Source of the DNA: Pelobates cultripes
Taxonomy: Eukaryota > Chordata > Amphibia > Anura > Pelobatidae
Assembly (NCBI GenBank): GCA_933207985.1
Contig: OW240913.1
Span: 270,224,865 to 270,288,864, forward strand
DNA: 64,000 nucleotides
Direction: 5' to 3'
The notes under the pieces are model-generated. The model saw only the letters and a list, made by a program, of their open reading frames with translations, was not told where the DNA came from and made no database searches. Below are positions 40,301 through 55,300 of this stretch, piece after piece. A program made the position numbers and the translations under genes. Position 1 is the first letter of the stretch; every line of letters starts with the position of its first letter.

Positions 40301-43300
40301 ACTCATCTCTGTAAGCCATCAAGAAGTAATTGGATCCAATATCAAAACGTGGACGTCTGAACATGATGTCCGTAATAACCTGAACCAAAGCAAATCTTTC
40401 CTCTGGATCAAGGACATGCTGGTAAGCCTCGTAGTAACTATCTAGAAGCTGAGTGATGAAGAAGAAAACACTAAATATGTATAAAAAAAAAAATAAGACA
40501 TGTTGCATAATAGAATCTCTATCAGTAAGATATACTAAGAGTCAATAAATACAACAAGAGGGTAAAAAAAACTACACTAGGTCTGGGCTCATCTGTATAT
40601 TCATTATATCAAATCTATGTATCTACACGCATTCTGAAACCCCTTCCTCAATAAGCGTGCTTGACATTTGGGTGTTTTTCATTTGGGCTCACTACACTGT
40701 AAGTGATGGAGGATTGACAAAGCAGGCGCGGACTTGTGGCAAAATAGTTAAACATTCTCCAACTCAGCTAGTTTAACCTAAATTGAAAATGTATATTACC
40801 TCCTAGACTAGTTATCATGTGATTTTTGACCAGAAACTCTCACTTGCAATTGTCAGATTTCAGTCTCTGTTCTGTGAGCGCCAGTGACTCTGCTCCAAAG
40901 GTAACTTGACAATAAGGGCTACTGAGGAGTAGCCCAGCAGGAGCAGACAATGGTGTAAAACTCACCTTTGCCTGCCTCGCTGGCTACAGGGCCACCATGG
41001 GCTCTTCAGCTGCATCCTCTCACACAAGCCCGGAGATGAGGGAGCACCCTGTCCTGCTATGCTGCAGTACTACATACCTGAACTCTCCGGTGTGCAACAT
41101 GTCCAGGCCTCCAATGGGGATCAGCTGAGGTGCCCAGCAAGCAACCATGCACCCAAATATGATGGTGGTGGAATCAGAGGCCATGTTGGATGGCAATGGG
41201 TCTATGTATGGTTTTGATTGATTTTCTGCTTTTCCTTTGTCTCTTGCTGACCTACTCCTAACCCCATATAGCCACTAGTGCACTCAACCCCCACATTAAG
41301 ATTGCGGGCCTTGGCGTCCAGGAGTCTTACCCACTCAGTACATAGCTCCACATTAAACGCAAGTACGTTGCTGGTTAACACATAGCAGTAACGCAGTGGC
41401 TTGCTCAATCAGGATCCTCTCCAGCAAAACCACTCGTCATGCTTTCTGTCATTACCTATATTGTTTTAAAGCATGTATCTATTTCACACTTTATCCTTGT
41501 AATTCACTATAACGCCAGTACACATAGCTGAACATATCTACCGCTTCTATATTTCTGTTCATTGGCGCAAATAGACCTACGCTTGTTTTCTATACAAAAA
41601 AAAATGTTTACATTTTCACTCACGTTATACAACTGTCTTTGATGAAATGCGTTTACATGCTGTTGTGGCATTGTAGGCATGTATGTCAATATTTTGCACA
41701 GCAAAAAAAAATTGAGGACACACTGATCAAGACATGTGGACATCCCCACTAATTATTAGGTTGAGATGTTCCAGCCACATCCACTGCTAACAGGTACGTC
41801 AACCATAAGTGTTATTATTGTGACGTTTAAACATCTAGTAGCTACAACTGTCCAGCCACAAAGTGGTTTAACATGTATGCTCAGAGAGTGGAGCACCAAG
41901 AGCTGAAGCACAAATCACATACAAATCACTAGTTATCTGTTCCATCACTAACTAGAGTTCTACACTGCCTCTATAAGCAACATCAGCACACATACTGTGC
42001 ATCAGAAGCATGGGTTCTCATGGCCAGAGCAGTTGTACACAAGCCTCATATCAACATGCACAGTGCCAAGAGTCAGCTGGAGTGCTGTAAAGCACACCAC
42101 CAATGGACTGTGGAGCAGTGGAAACCTGTTTTCTGGAGTGATGAATCACACGTCACTATCTGGCAGTATGATGAAAGGGCGTGACATATACCAGAAGTTT
42201 GGTGGAGGAAGGATAATGGTACGTTGAAGGCTCATCTTAATGCTATAGAATACAAAGACATTTTAGACAAATGGGTGCTTCCAACTTTGAGGCAACAACT
42301 TGGGGAAGTCCCTTTCCTATTCCATAATAACTTTGGTACTCTGCACAAAGTGAAAATATGGAAACATGGTTTGATGAGTCTGGTCTGGAGGAACTTGAGT
42401 GGCCTGCACATAATAACTTTGACCTTAACCCCACTGAACGCATTTGAGATAAATTAGACTGCCGATTATGAGCCAGTCCTTCTAGTACAACATCAGTACA
42501 TAACCTTACAAATTCTTGACTCAATCCAAAATATTGTGGAAAGCTTTCCCATATGAGTGGTGGTTGTTATAGTCACAAAGGGCAGAGGGTGGGAGTGGAG
42601 GGGGGGGGGACAAGACTCCATATTAATATCCATGGTTTTGGAATGAGATGTTCAACAAAGTTCATATAGATGTCAAAAGTCCATATGCTTTTGACCATAG
42701 AGTGTATATATATGTGCTGTAAAGTGGCAGTGTTTATGAGGTAGGACCACATAGGCCAGAGTGGGAAGCTCCTGATTTGTATAGCCTCTTCTTTATTGGG
42801 GAGCAATCTACTAGAAACTGCAGCATCCTCTTTCAGGATGGAGTTCAGGATGGAGCTTCAGATTCTTTCATGAGGAGTTTAATTTTCCTTTTAATTCACT
42901 TTTTTAATGCATTATTCATATAATTCATTAAAACATATATGGGGTAAATGTTTCACCATTGTTTCCCTTTAATAAATAAATCTTACCTGTTGTTTATTTT
43001 CTAGCAGAGCAGATTCCCAGGTCCACAGGTCCAGTAGCATTGCTGTGCGGTCAATGTTGACATGTGCCCAGTCTGAAAGGTCCAAAGTTCCCATTTCCTT
43101 TTTACCCAGCATAAAACCTTCAAGAACAAACAGTAAGAGGCTGTAAAACTGCTCAATAAATCCAAATAAGCAGCCACTGCCAGAGCTGGATTATCCATAA
43201 GGTGGCATAGGTGGCCACTTGGGCGCTGACCGGGGCCCAATGGGCCCCCGTCTGGACCTAAATCTGGCTTTGTTAGTAAGGGGGCCCTCTCGGAGCGAGC

Positions 43301-46300
43301 AGGGTGATTAATAGATCTCCCTGCTCAGCCCTGCTCCCCCTCACTTCATCAAAGGAGCTTGCAATCTGTTCCTCTATCGGGTGTAGATCACTTTAACAGC
43401 TCCCTCAGAGACCCCAGCCCTTCTCAATGACTTCAAGCACCAAAATTAGTGCTCAGGGTCACTGATAGAGAGACTGGATGGGAGGGAGCTTTTAACATGA
43501 TCTGCACTTAATAGTAAACACAATTCTCCCCCAATGAACCACCAGGGATCCTGCCCAGAATATCCTCTATTGGACAAACAGGGAAAACCTACCTTCTACC
43601 AAAAGGTAAGCAGGAGGGGGAGAAATGAAAAAACCTCCCCAACACTCAGACACCACACAACACCGCCTACCTCTCACACACAACTCTTACAATCAGACTC
43701 ACCTCCACACACAAAATGCAGTCACTACACACACAATACTCAGCATCCAACACACACACACACACACATTCAACCTCACTTACATCTATCAGTCTTCTAC
43801 ACACATACACAACATTCAGCCACCACATAACACTAACAGAAAAGCCCAGAGCTCTAGAAACGAGCCCTCAAATTAGCATTATACCCGCCACTGTACATAT
43901 ATCACTCCTTGTGGCCAGACCAGAGTGTGATTCTAAATCTGTGTTTACTGTCATTACTGGTTACTAGCCATCCATTGTGAAAAAAGTCTTAATGCATGTA
44001 ATTCTACCAATGCATACAAATATCCCTATGATCCAATCAGCCGGGTTCATACAGCTTACTTTTATCGTTCTCAATGAAATGAGTGGTCATTAGCAGTAGC
44101 TGCTCTTCTATATCCTTCAAATCTTGTAGAGCAATATCATACATAACAAATGCCCCTCTCTGATCTTGAGTGTGAATAATTCCATCCTCTATTGAGTAAA
44201 AGTCATCATGATTCTCCATCTCAGAAAACTCCATGAATTGCGAACTCTGCACCTATAAGAAAATGAACTCTGAACTTTTGGAAAAAGGAGGTTTTTGCAA
44301 AGTATGAAAACCCATGAATTAAACATAAATACTTTCATCTTGTAGCCCAATGAATTAAGCAATAAATTTGCCCTTGCTTTGGGAAGCAAAGATAAATGTC
44401 ACGGATGTTGTAAAATAATTCATCCACCAGAGCATGAGAGGTTAATGACAAATTGTGGGACTAGTTGGGATATTTGCAGATCACATATAACCAAATATAC
44501 AGAATTAATCTGATTAATGTATCATCTTGTAAGCACAACTGAAAAGAGGTACAAAAGTTGCGGTGTGGTTTTATTCTTTGTCATTGTATTCCTTTCCTGG
44601 ACCAGCCATAGCAAAGTGATTGGATTAATGATATGATGGACATATTTTTTTATTAGTTAGCATTAGTGATGTCCCGAACGGTTCGCCGCGGACGGCGAAC
44701 ATATGCGCTGTTCGGTCCGCCCCCTATGTCATCATTGAGTAAACTTTGACCCTGTACCTCACAGTCAGCAGACACATTCCAGCCAATCAGCAGCAGACCC
44801 TCCCTCCCAGACCCTCCCACCTCCTGGACACCATCCATTTTACATTCATTGTGAAGCTGCATTCTTAGTGAGCTGTCCAGGAGGTGGGAGGGTCTGGGAG
44901 GGAGGGTCTGCTGCTGATTGGCTGGAATGTGTCTGCTGACTGTGAGGTACAGGGTCAAAGTTTACTAAATGATGACGAATAGGGGGCGGACCGAACAGCG
45001 CATATGTTCGCCATCCGTGGCGAACCGTTCGGGACATCACTAGTTAGCATGTTACCTAGTTAGTCAAAACAACTGTTATAAAGCTCATATTGTATTTTCA
45101 CCAAACAAACTTACAGAGATTAGAACTTTTCCTACAACTAGAAAATAATGAAAATGAAGATTTTATCCAGAGAATAATAATATATCTCTGGAATAATATC
45201 ATAATAATGTAAATATGTGTTTAACCCTTCGCAGAGGGAATTTGTATTATTTAAGGATTACAAGTAAGAGAGAATACAGAAAGAGTAAAGAGAAGCATAA
45301 AATAAGTATAATTTTACACGGAACCATCAAACAATAATCACTAATGATAATAACAAAGTTCTTTATTACATGGCACAGCTCAATACAGCTTTAAGGAGTA
45401 CCTTGAAATCTGCTGGGGTATGATGGACATAATGATGAGATCCAAGACCCCCTGGTATGCCCGAACCACCCTGAGCAGCACTGACCCAGGGGGCTTCTTC
45501 CCCAGCGATGGATGCCAGGCTGGTACCATTGCCAGTGAGACAGCAAGTATCGATGGTTAAAGTTCTCTGAATAGATCGGAAATAGTTTAGGAAACCAAGG
45601 CAGGTCCGCTGAAATAGAACACACCATCAATAGGTCAAGTAATGCACTCAATTTTAAAAATTCTTAGGATTTTGTAAAGTACATGGGTTTCCACAAACCA
45701 AGTGAATGATAAAATACTATTTGCCCACTGGCTGCACTGGCATCCAGCAAACAAATAATTAAAAGCCCTTAGCAGTGGGAAGGTCAACCATGTGATGCCA
45801 GACACCACGTTAATTTTTGTTTATTTTTTTAAATAATTAAAAAGAAGCCAATGGAGAGTCAGTGAAATTAGTATAAGGGAGGTTTGCCAGGTGGGGGCAT
45901 ATCTATTAAACAGTGTTGTGCTATGTCAGTGTTGGGATATAAGGGCTTTTTCCAGAGATTATTAGATTTATTGGATCACCGATCACTATCTAACTATTAT
46001 TTGTTTGGGGAAGGAGGGTATTTTATTAGGAGGGAAGGTGGGTAGGGACTTGGGGACCCCTAGCCACCAATGTTGGGTGGCACAAATTTTGGGGGTGTTG
46101 ACAATTTGTGGGGGCAGGAGGAGACGTTAGGATGCCCTTCCACCAATCTCTCGAAATTTAATAGGCACCACTCACTATTTATGGGTGGTGAAAGGGACGG
46201 GGCAGTGCTGCGGTCAGGCAAATAGTTCTGAATTTAAAAATCTGCTCCTAGATTTTAAGCATCTTGGACAGGATTTCAAAAATCCAGGTCGTATATGCGT

Positions 46301-49300
46301 CATCCAGTAGCATTTGGCTTGACTGAAATCTAGACTATATTCCGGCTCATTGGGAGCCTTCTCTGCAACATCCAGATATTGTCTAATAGCAAGAAAATGC
46401 CCATATTGAATTCTGACTTCATTCAAAAATCAGTGAAATACCCTGTTAGTGGAGGGGATTGTCATTTCCCATCAGCAATCACTTTTTATATAGAAGATGA
46501 ATGTTTACATGGGAGTATTACACTTGTTAAACGTTAATCTGTGGTGTCATAACATTGTTAGTATAGTAAAAATGAAGATAGCATAAAATTAAATTACTTA
46601 TTGCTCTGTAGGAAAATGAGGATTGAGACACTTTATTTTTGTATTGTGGTATGCTAAATATCCTGCTGGTACTGGATCGGAGTTTATAGGAGGTGGGAAC
46701 AACTGGGGAGAGCTTGCTACTCAGGTAGGATGGGAGCTTCCCAGAAAAGCTCTTAAACACAAGGCTGGAAAGATGATGGGTGCGTCAGGGTTCTAGCAAT
46801 AGCCAATTTACCTCTTTTAACATGTCACAATGGTGGGTAAAGAAATTACATTTTAGTACAAAGCGGCAGAACGTGACGTTTTGGTGTTTAAAAACTCCTG
46901 TTTTGAGCTGTTTCTCTCACTATGGCTGCAATTTAATATTTTTGGATATTTAAAAAAAAATTTTTTTTAAAAAGGTACATCATATATACAAAAATATACT
47001 AATATAAACAATATAAAAATATTACAGTATTCAAATATTTTTCTAAAATCTAAAAATATTTAAACATTTGAAAATCTTATCCAAGAATATAAAATTGGGG
47101 CCTATATCCCTTTATCATTTTAATAACTATTTTACTATTAGAACTTCAATTACCTGCAATTCTCGTATTCTCAAATGACGCAGATAGAGAAGAGACAAGT
47201 ACGCTCCTTTCATCATTACAGGATCATTCCTGTTATCGTCTGCCTCCTCTAATCCCAGTATCTGCAAAGCGCTTTGATAGTTGTACCTGTTACAAAGAGA
47301 AATGAAAGTGATGGACTCTGAATGAAGATGTACAACACCCACCCAACGTTACAAGCGTTGTTTTAGAAACAGAAATTAGGAGCAATTAAGCACTATTTAC
47401 CATGTGGTTTTAATGACTGATGGCAAAAATTACCACCTGACATAAAGAGAGGAATAGAAATGGAAATACTAAGGGTATTTTTCTAAAATCCAGATTTTAA
47501 CAAATAAAATCAGAATGGCTGTACTGAAGCTAAAATCACAGATTTTACATATATCTATCTATATATATATATTTTATATACATAATGACATATTAAGTGT
47601 GTTTTTTATTAATATATACATATATTAATATAAAAAAACACTTGGAATAAAACTACACACATATACATATTATATAATAACTATATATATATTTTATAAT
47701 AAAAAAAATTTAAATACATATTTTTTTTAAAATAATATAATTTCATTCCAACAGTTTTTTGTTATTCATATATATACAGGGTTTCCTTGCACTCACGCTT
47801 GTAGACAGTTGTAAGACGGGTGCTTGTAATCCAGGGAAAAAATTGCATATGGTAAAGTAGTGATCAAACATGTTTGATCCTGATGAAAGTTCCAGATAGG
47901 AACTGAAACGTTGATCTTTTAAATGGAATTTCAATAAACTGTAAGTTTTAAACTCAACAAAAGTCCGAGAGTGCTGATCACTACTTATATATATATTCAT
48001 ATCAAAATACACTTAGAATGACATTATATGCCTATATATAAATTTTAAAACATATATATATATACACATATTATTACATAAATAATTTCATAAATATGCA
48101 CGTAGACTTCCAATATATAAATATATATATTTATTTAAATTCTAATTGTATATTTATGTAATCTTTTCACATAATTCCCTGATTTTACTAATTACAACTT
48201 GAGGGACCTGTCTGACAACCCAGGCAGAAAGTCCAGAGAATTAGATTTGCAAGCACTATAATATTTGTGTTCAGAGAAGTATCCAGAGTATAACAGTACC
48301 CCCCATGTACAGGTTTTATGGTGTTATGGAAAATTAGAGAGTCAAACATAGGGCTTGCATTTCAGTTTTTTCACATTGAAATTTGCCAAATTGGTTATGT
48401 TGCCTTTGAGACTATAAGGTAGCCCAGGAATGAGAATTACCCCCATTTGCAAAAGTAGACAACCCAAGGTATTGGAAGGTTCTTTTGTGTTTTCTCCTAT
48501 TTTATTTTATGGACTGTTTTGCAATTTGTTGTTCAATAAGGACACAAGGACATTGTTTTATTGTTTTGGTAATTTTATTTGTATTTGTTTAATACTTTTT
48601 ATCTTTAATAAAACTGATAATTTTTTGATCATTATTAAGTCCATCTGCTGCTGTTTTCACCCTGCTTCATCCTGCTACTACTATTTTCAAAGAAGGTTTT
48701 ACCCCCCTTTAGTGGGTAACAAGCTATTCCATCTTGAGCCAGGTCTTAAAATTGGCTCAGTATAAGGTGAGCATTATTCCATTTGATATTAACCTTATCT
48801 GCACTTTAGTCTAAACATACTACACTAGAGAGATATCTCCTTTGTGTTTTTTCTTGAGTGTTGGAGCAAAGAAAATTGAAAGAGGGAAGGTGTCTCCCTG
48901 TGCACACCAAGACACCTGAGATATGAGCCAGTCCTTAACTTGGCTCTAGATTTGTGAGTTTGTTTTTATTATTTGAGATCTACCCATTGGTTTATGATAT
49001 ACTACACTATTATATTTTCTCTCACTTTTATTTTATATGTAATCTCCATTTGGGACATTTAAATACCCCTGGGTTGCAGAGGTAAGTACTTTTCAGCGCT
49101 CCACTTTTAAGGAGTTAAGTGGATTGGTTTTACCACCCTCTTTTTAATTCTCCTATCTTGCACTTTGTATGTTTGGTGGACTTGAGGGATCCATATATAA
49201 GTGTTGAAGCTGCTAAGACATTATTGCACCTTTATACTGCACTTGAAGGCACCCACAGATCACTGTATACAATATGTAGTACAGATGCCTGGTTTTAGAC

Positions 49301-52300
49301 CTACAACTGTACTTACTGTATATGCATTCATTTCGAGTATCTGTATTTAGCACATAAGGGCCACCAAGTTTATGCTTTAGAAGCAGTGTAAATTATTCCA
49401 CATTATCATTGAACTCATACATTGCAATGTAAGGGATGAACAAAATTAACAAAAAATGTGTATATTTACTTAATATTATATTTTACAAATAATAAACAGC
49501 AATACATACATGAAATTGCCAATTTGTCTTATGTTTATGTGCTAGCTATATACCCCATGTTCCAAATATATTTTACAATAATGTATTTTTAACAAAATGT
49601 GTGACAGGGTTAAGAAAGATTAAGCTATAATGATATCAATGTTTATTCCACAATGGAAATTACTTTTTGCAAATCATTTAAAAATGATAAATTATACATT
49701 TTGTTTGGATGACTAAAATAAGGTTATTTTTGTTAAAATTTGTCTTAATTTTTGTAAAATGAGGAAAGCAAAGTATGCTTACCAGACAGGTTAGGCTAAT
49801 ATTATATCAAGGCATATACTTGATTTAGAAAGATTTTTTATTTTTATTGAACCTCTCCAATCAGTCAAATAAACTCCATTGTAGGGCATGTTAAACAGTT
49901 AAAAGCAAGCCATGAGTGTGTTAATTCACATTTATCTCAGAGTTGTCTAAAATGGGAGCTTAGAAACAAACATGCTACAAATTAAATGTGGCTACGTTGC
50001 CAGTAGTTAGTTAGTGAAACCATATTACTAAATATCAACATCTTATTTTAATGTGTAACCCTTAAACAACAAACTACATATGTACTTAATGTAACTACTT
50101 TATGAAAGCTGATCCCTCGTATAGCTTCCAACATGCACATGCCTCTGGTCTAAATATGTCTCAAAGTCTATTTATCAATTAATCACCTTACACTGATCAG
50201 TCAGAGTCATACACAACTTGACATAAAATCTGACTGCACTCTGATTAAGAGATCCTGCTAAATATCAACACAAGTCTGAAATCAATGAATGTCTGATGAT
50301 CAACATCTTCTACAATTAACATGTTTTCTGTTATCGAACAAGATGATTATACTAAGTATGGTCTTGATTTAATATTAATTGATAGGCTTATCAAATGATT
50401 TAACATTTTTGGATGAACTTTTAATATATTTTTTCATCAAAATATTCAAATATTAAAAATATATTATATATAGATAATATATTCAAAAATACTAAATACT
50501 AATACTAAATACTAAAAAAAATTTGATCCAAAAATATTAAAGTTACCCTGTCACGGATAAATCCTTTTTTAAATATCCCCCTCGTCCGGCTACTCCTAAC
50601 TGTCCTCGATCCATGATAAAGTCCTCCAATTTGATCCCCTTTACCTATAATGTTATAATCTTCACGACACAGCCAACTTTGAACTACTGGCAGTGATGAA
50701 ACGTGACTGCCTTCATCTGCCCCAATTATGAAATGGGATCCTAATCCTGTGCATGCTCTTTGTAAAGCCGCGCTCTGCATCAAGTCAAAATGATCTTGTG
50801 AACACATGGAAGGTGGATTGAATGAGAAGGTGAGCATTGTGGGAGATTTTTCCTTGACAAAGAGAATGGAGCCTACCTAAAGCTCCACACATTTGTAAGA
50901 TTGCTAAGTGTAGGAAAAATACATAAATCAAAGTAGTCCCTATTTTGGCTTATGGTTTTATAGAGAAATGAGTGAGAAAGTTAGAAAAAAAGAACTGATT
51001 CTGAAAGAGGAAGAAAAGAGGAAACTAATAGAGAAAGGCAAGTCTGGGATGACAGAGATGCTTTCAATCAAGGCCTATGTGTTTAATTTTTGAAGGAATT
51101 AGCTACAAAAAACACCACTTACCCGGTTTCTTTCTTTTGTCTAGAAGATATGGGGCGCTTGCTGGAATTTGCAGTGTCAGGACTTTTTTCACTAGTCTGC
51201 CACGGTGACAAGCTTTCACTTATATCCTAAGAAATAGAGTCCAGATTTGGTTGTGCAGATGGATCCAACAAATGACTTTCCAAATTACACCACATTTCAA
51301 TGCTATTTATTTATATGGTCCTCCTTTACCTGTGAAAGGTCTGGCGGGCAGTATATTCTCACCCACATCTCATAGCTACTGGTGGCTGTCACTCCGTGCA
51401 CAGGCAAAGGCTCCAGTACCCGTGCTGCATGCTCCTGCAGTGTTTCCATTACTTTCTCAGCATTTGAAATCTAGAGAACATTAAAAATGAATGGACATCA
51501 AGTAAAGTATATAGAAGGTCAGAACTCGGGTGACATCCATCAACTGGACTAGCCTGCACTGTGTTAGAACAGAGACAGATTGCAAACCTCACAACATTTC
51601 AAATGATCACAAAGGACACTTTTATTTTGGGTGTGTAGCCAGGAACAGGGCTGTTCTGAGAAATTTAAAAAAAAAAAACACATTTATTGTAGTTTAAAGA
51701 AAAATTACAGGGAGTATTATTTCTGTAGAGCTCTGTTATACACACCAACATTATGGAGCTCCTAGAAAAGAGGGACATTATAATAGAAAAGTGGGACAGA
51801 GGGATTTAGGCCCAAATGTCATGAGGCTGTTAAACAGCCTGCTATTAAAGCATACTTACTTCTAAAAACTGTGACTGGAGACGTAATAATTCATCCACTT
51901 TTTTGTGCTGTTTTAATTTTCTTAAATAATTCTGCTGCCACGGGTCTGGTCTGGGTTTAACCTAGAACATAAATGGGAACAATTCAGTGTATTTAAAATT
52001 GTTCATAAATGATATATTTAGATTATGAGCGTGCAGAACAAAAATGGGACCTATAATATTTCCATTGTATGCTAATCTGTTAATCTTCTAAAGAAAATGT
52101 AAGGGGGAAAAAATACATATATGAGGTTTATTGAATAAACCAGGAATTATTGGGAATATGAAAAGTAAGTGAACATTTTATGGAAACAATAGTACATCAG
52201 GAAGAAAATATGTATTGGAGGTTTTTCCAGTTTGTATACTTTAGCCTAAATCCATTGTCTTATGGCAAATTTCCAGGTTAGTGAATATCTAAAATAACCA

Positions 52301-55300
52301 TCAAAAATAATTGCATTTGATTCAATATATCACACAGATGCCTTCAGAGTTCTTTTTTTCAACACAGTAGGGATAGGTATTAAATAGCAATTTGGTTCCT
52401 GCTTGGAACTTTTGAAAAGGTTTCATGATGGTAGTTCTGATCTTTCACACCACAAATCAATACATAAAGAATTAATGGTAAAGTATATATTGGAGTGTCC
52501 TTTTATTTACTTGTTGCTACCATTGCTATGCTAAATGTCATTGTTCAACCAATGTAAAGCAACAACTCCTGTGTCCGCCACTATCCCCTGGGCTGATATA
52601 AAGTTGCAGCTGATGCACAAAACCTCAGCTATAAATAGCTTTTCTGCCGAACTGATTATTTTTATATACTTAGGCTTGTTACCATTACATTGGGCCTCCC
52701 AGTATTCAAAATCATATTAATTTTGACTAGACAATTTTTCAACAGCGGTTTTAATCAAATCTCCAGCTGATTAATCTGTTTTTATCATCAGACTTATGTA
52801 GCTTCACATATTGACCTCAACAGGATAAAAGTCTGTGTTGACTCTCTCGGACATATAACCTGTGCGATCACACCAGCTGATAAGACATACATCAAGAAAA
52901 CCAGTTTGAACATACATATAGAATTGCTTTGATAAATATAGGATACATGCATGGACAGGAAAGTGGCCCATTCCTCCTTTTGCTACAGAGCAACACAATT
53001 ATGGAACGACCTCCCGCACACTTGCAAATCTTCCCCAAGCCTAAAGTCCTTTAAGAGACCCCTCTCTACATACCTCAAAACTGAATGCACGTGTTATGGT
53101 TGATTATATATTTCCTACCTGTTCTATGTTAAATATTGTATATATTGTGTATTAATATTGTTTTTGTATTTTATTGTACCCTATTGTATCAATGCAATGA
53201 TTCGTGGACCCAGGACACACTTGAAAACGAGAGAAATCTCAATGTATCTTTCCTGGTAAAATATTTTTATAAATAAATAAAATAAATAACATTATACCTT
53301 TGCAAACGGAATCCAGTTTGCTGTCTTTTTTAAAGCCATATTTGGGCCTCGGAATCCCCATTTGTCAACCGATTCCAATCCAGAATCATAAACAGGAAAT
53401 GTTCTCATGGTCTGCTGCTTGCTAAATATATTTCTGAATTTGGTGACCACCTAAAATTTGGCAGAAGTAAATAATCATAATAAGGTGAGCATCTTGTAAT
53501 ATTAATGAAACGTTAAATGTGTTACCTAACATAATAAACCAAACCATGGCCTTCTGTCCAGCCATGAAAATGCAGTGGACTGGTTTCTCTAACTAATGCT
53601 AGGTATGTAAAAGCATATACTTCTCTGGGAAGAATGAAATCTAGAAGCTATGGGAAGCTAGGTAGAAAAGGTAAATTATAAATTTCTATGTGAAAACTGG
53701 TAACGTTGCTCAAGTAAACTGACAAGAACAGAGAACCATAGAGAGAGGGAAGATGTTGACAGCTTTAGGAGAAAAAAATATAATTTTTAGAGTAGGATGT
53801 AAACCAACAACTCAGCTGCACAGAGACATCAATAGGAGACTCAGATTCCAAACAACGAAATAGGGGATAGAGAAGGATAAAGGACACATAAGTTGGTAGA
53901 TCTCCACCGATGTCAGACAGATGTTATTAACTGTCTTCGCTTACACTTCCATCAGAATTATTACTATTATTATACTATTATTATTACTATTATTATTATT
54001 ATAAACTTTTTTTGTCATGGACCCAAATTACATGCATTGCATTTGCTTGGCACCCCATTCCATTGTAAAATTGGTTCAATGACACATTATTAACCTGTTA
54101 TCTATCATATAGCAAATATAATTCTGCCAACCCTTTCATTAGAGTATTACCAGTGTGAATGGAGTTTCTGTAACCATGGGGATGGTGCTACAGCAAACAA
54201 CTGATTGTGGGTGGTCACCTGGGTTCTAATGAATAGGGTGTGCCTATTCTTGTTCCTATTTTTGGTCCTGACACAGTGGTTAAGAATAAACGTGCTAAAT
54301 GAACCAACTGTCATTCTTATACAGAATTACTATTTTTCAAAGAACCCAATTTTCAAACATTGAACCCCAATTTTTTTTTTTTTTTTTTAACGCAAATAGC
54401 ATTAATACCTTCAATAAAATATATTCAAAAACACCTTTACAAGTGCCTAAAGTTAAGGTACTTGTACTGCAAGAGTCAGTGGCAGATAGACCCATCTTAG
54501 AACAGGAAGGGACTCGTCAATCAGGACCTTCGCATTATAGTCTATGAGGTGTTATCTTTTCCCATAAATCCATGTCCTGTTTGAGTCCCAGCCCAAATTT
54601 TATGATTCACTGATTTAGTTAGACATGAATGTATCTGTGTTTAATTTAGTCTCCTGCTTTTGTTATCAATATGAAAACATCGTGTGGGCTTCTTTCTTCT
54701 CCACTGATGATGTTTTACCTGATGATTTATACATTTACTGAACTGTGAATAGAGGAAACTAGTGTTCCATGATCTGATCCAAATAGAGAGTTAATACAAA
54801 TCTTACAAAATCTGACTCACACAGCTCCATTGTCATACATCATGTGTCCTCATTCAATTTTGCAGAAACAATAGTCTTGCCAGTTTTACACCTACCACAG
54901 AGAGAAGCTCCATCTCATTGGCTGTATTCTTCAGCTTCTCAACTTCATGGTCAATTTTAAATGAAGACAGCAATTGCTGCAGGAGGGGCTTTAATGTTTC
55001 TGTTTCTGTTTGGTGCTGTGGAAGTAATGTGTCTTCAGAGTGTCCTTACAAAATATTAAAAAATAAATAAAAATTTATGATATATTTTCAAGGTAATTTA
55101 AGGTAAAATTAACAGAGGCTCTAGTAGATACATGCAAAGCTGTACGGATATGTACATTGATATGCATCAATGTAGATATGTATATTTGCATTTCCATCAG
55201 TATTCTGGAATGTGCCAATTCCAGATCACCATCAACATTAATGTTGTAAACATACATCTTAATAAATCTTTGACAGACATTCCTGCTGGCAAACATAGAA

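Noticed and set aside
50547..50876. Exon 8 starting at 50876 with phase 0
   Set aside because: Exon 7 ends in phase 2 and reads into an immediate TAG; the acceptor at 50904 fits the phase better.
50877..51122. A 5-nt or 13-nt microexon to fix the phase between exons 7 and 8
   Set aside because: The candidates either leave a 14-nt intron or have no pyrimidine-tract support; a shifted acceptor with a one-base frameshift is simpler.
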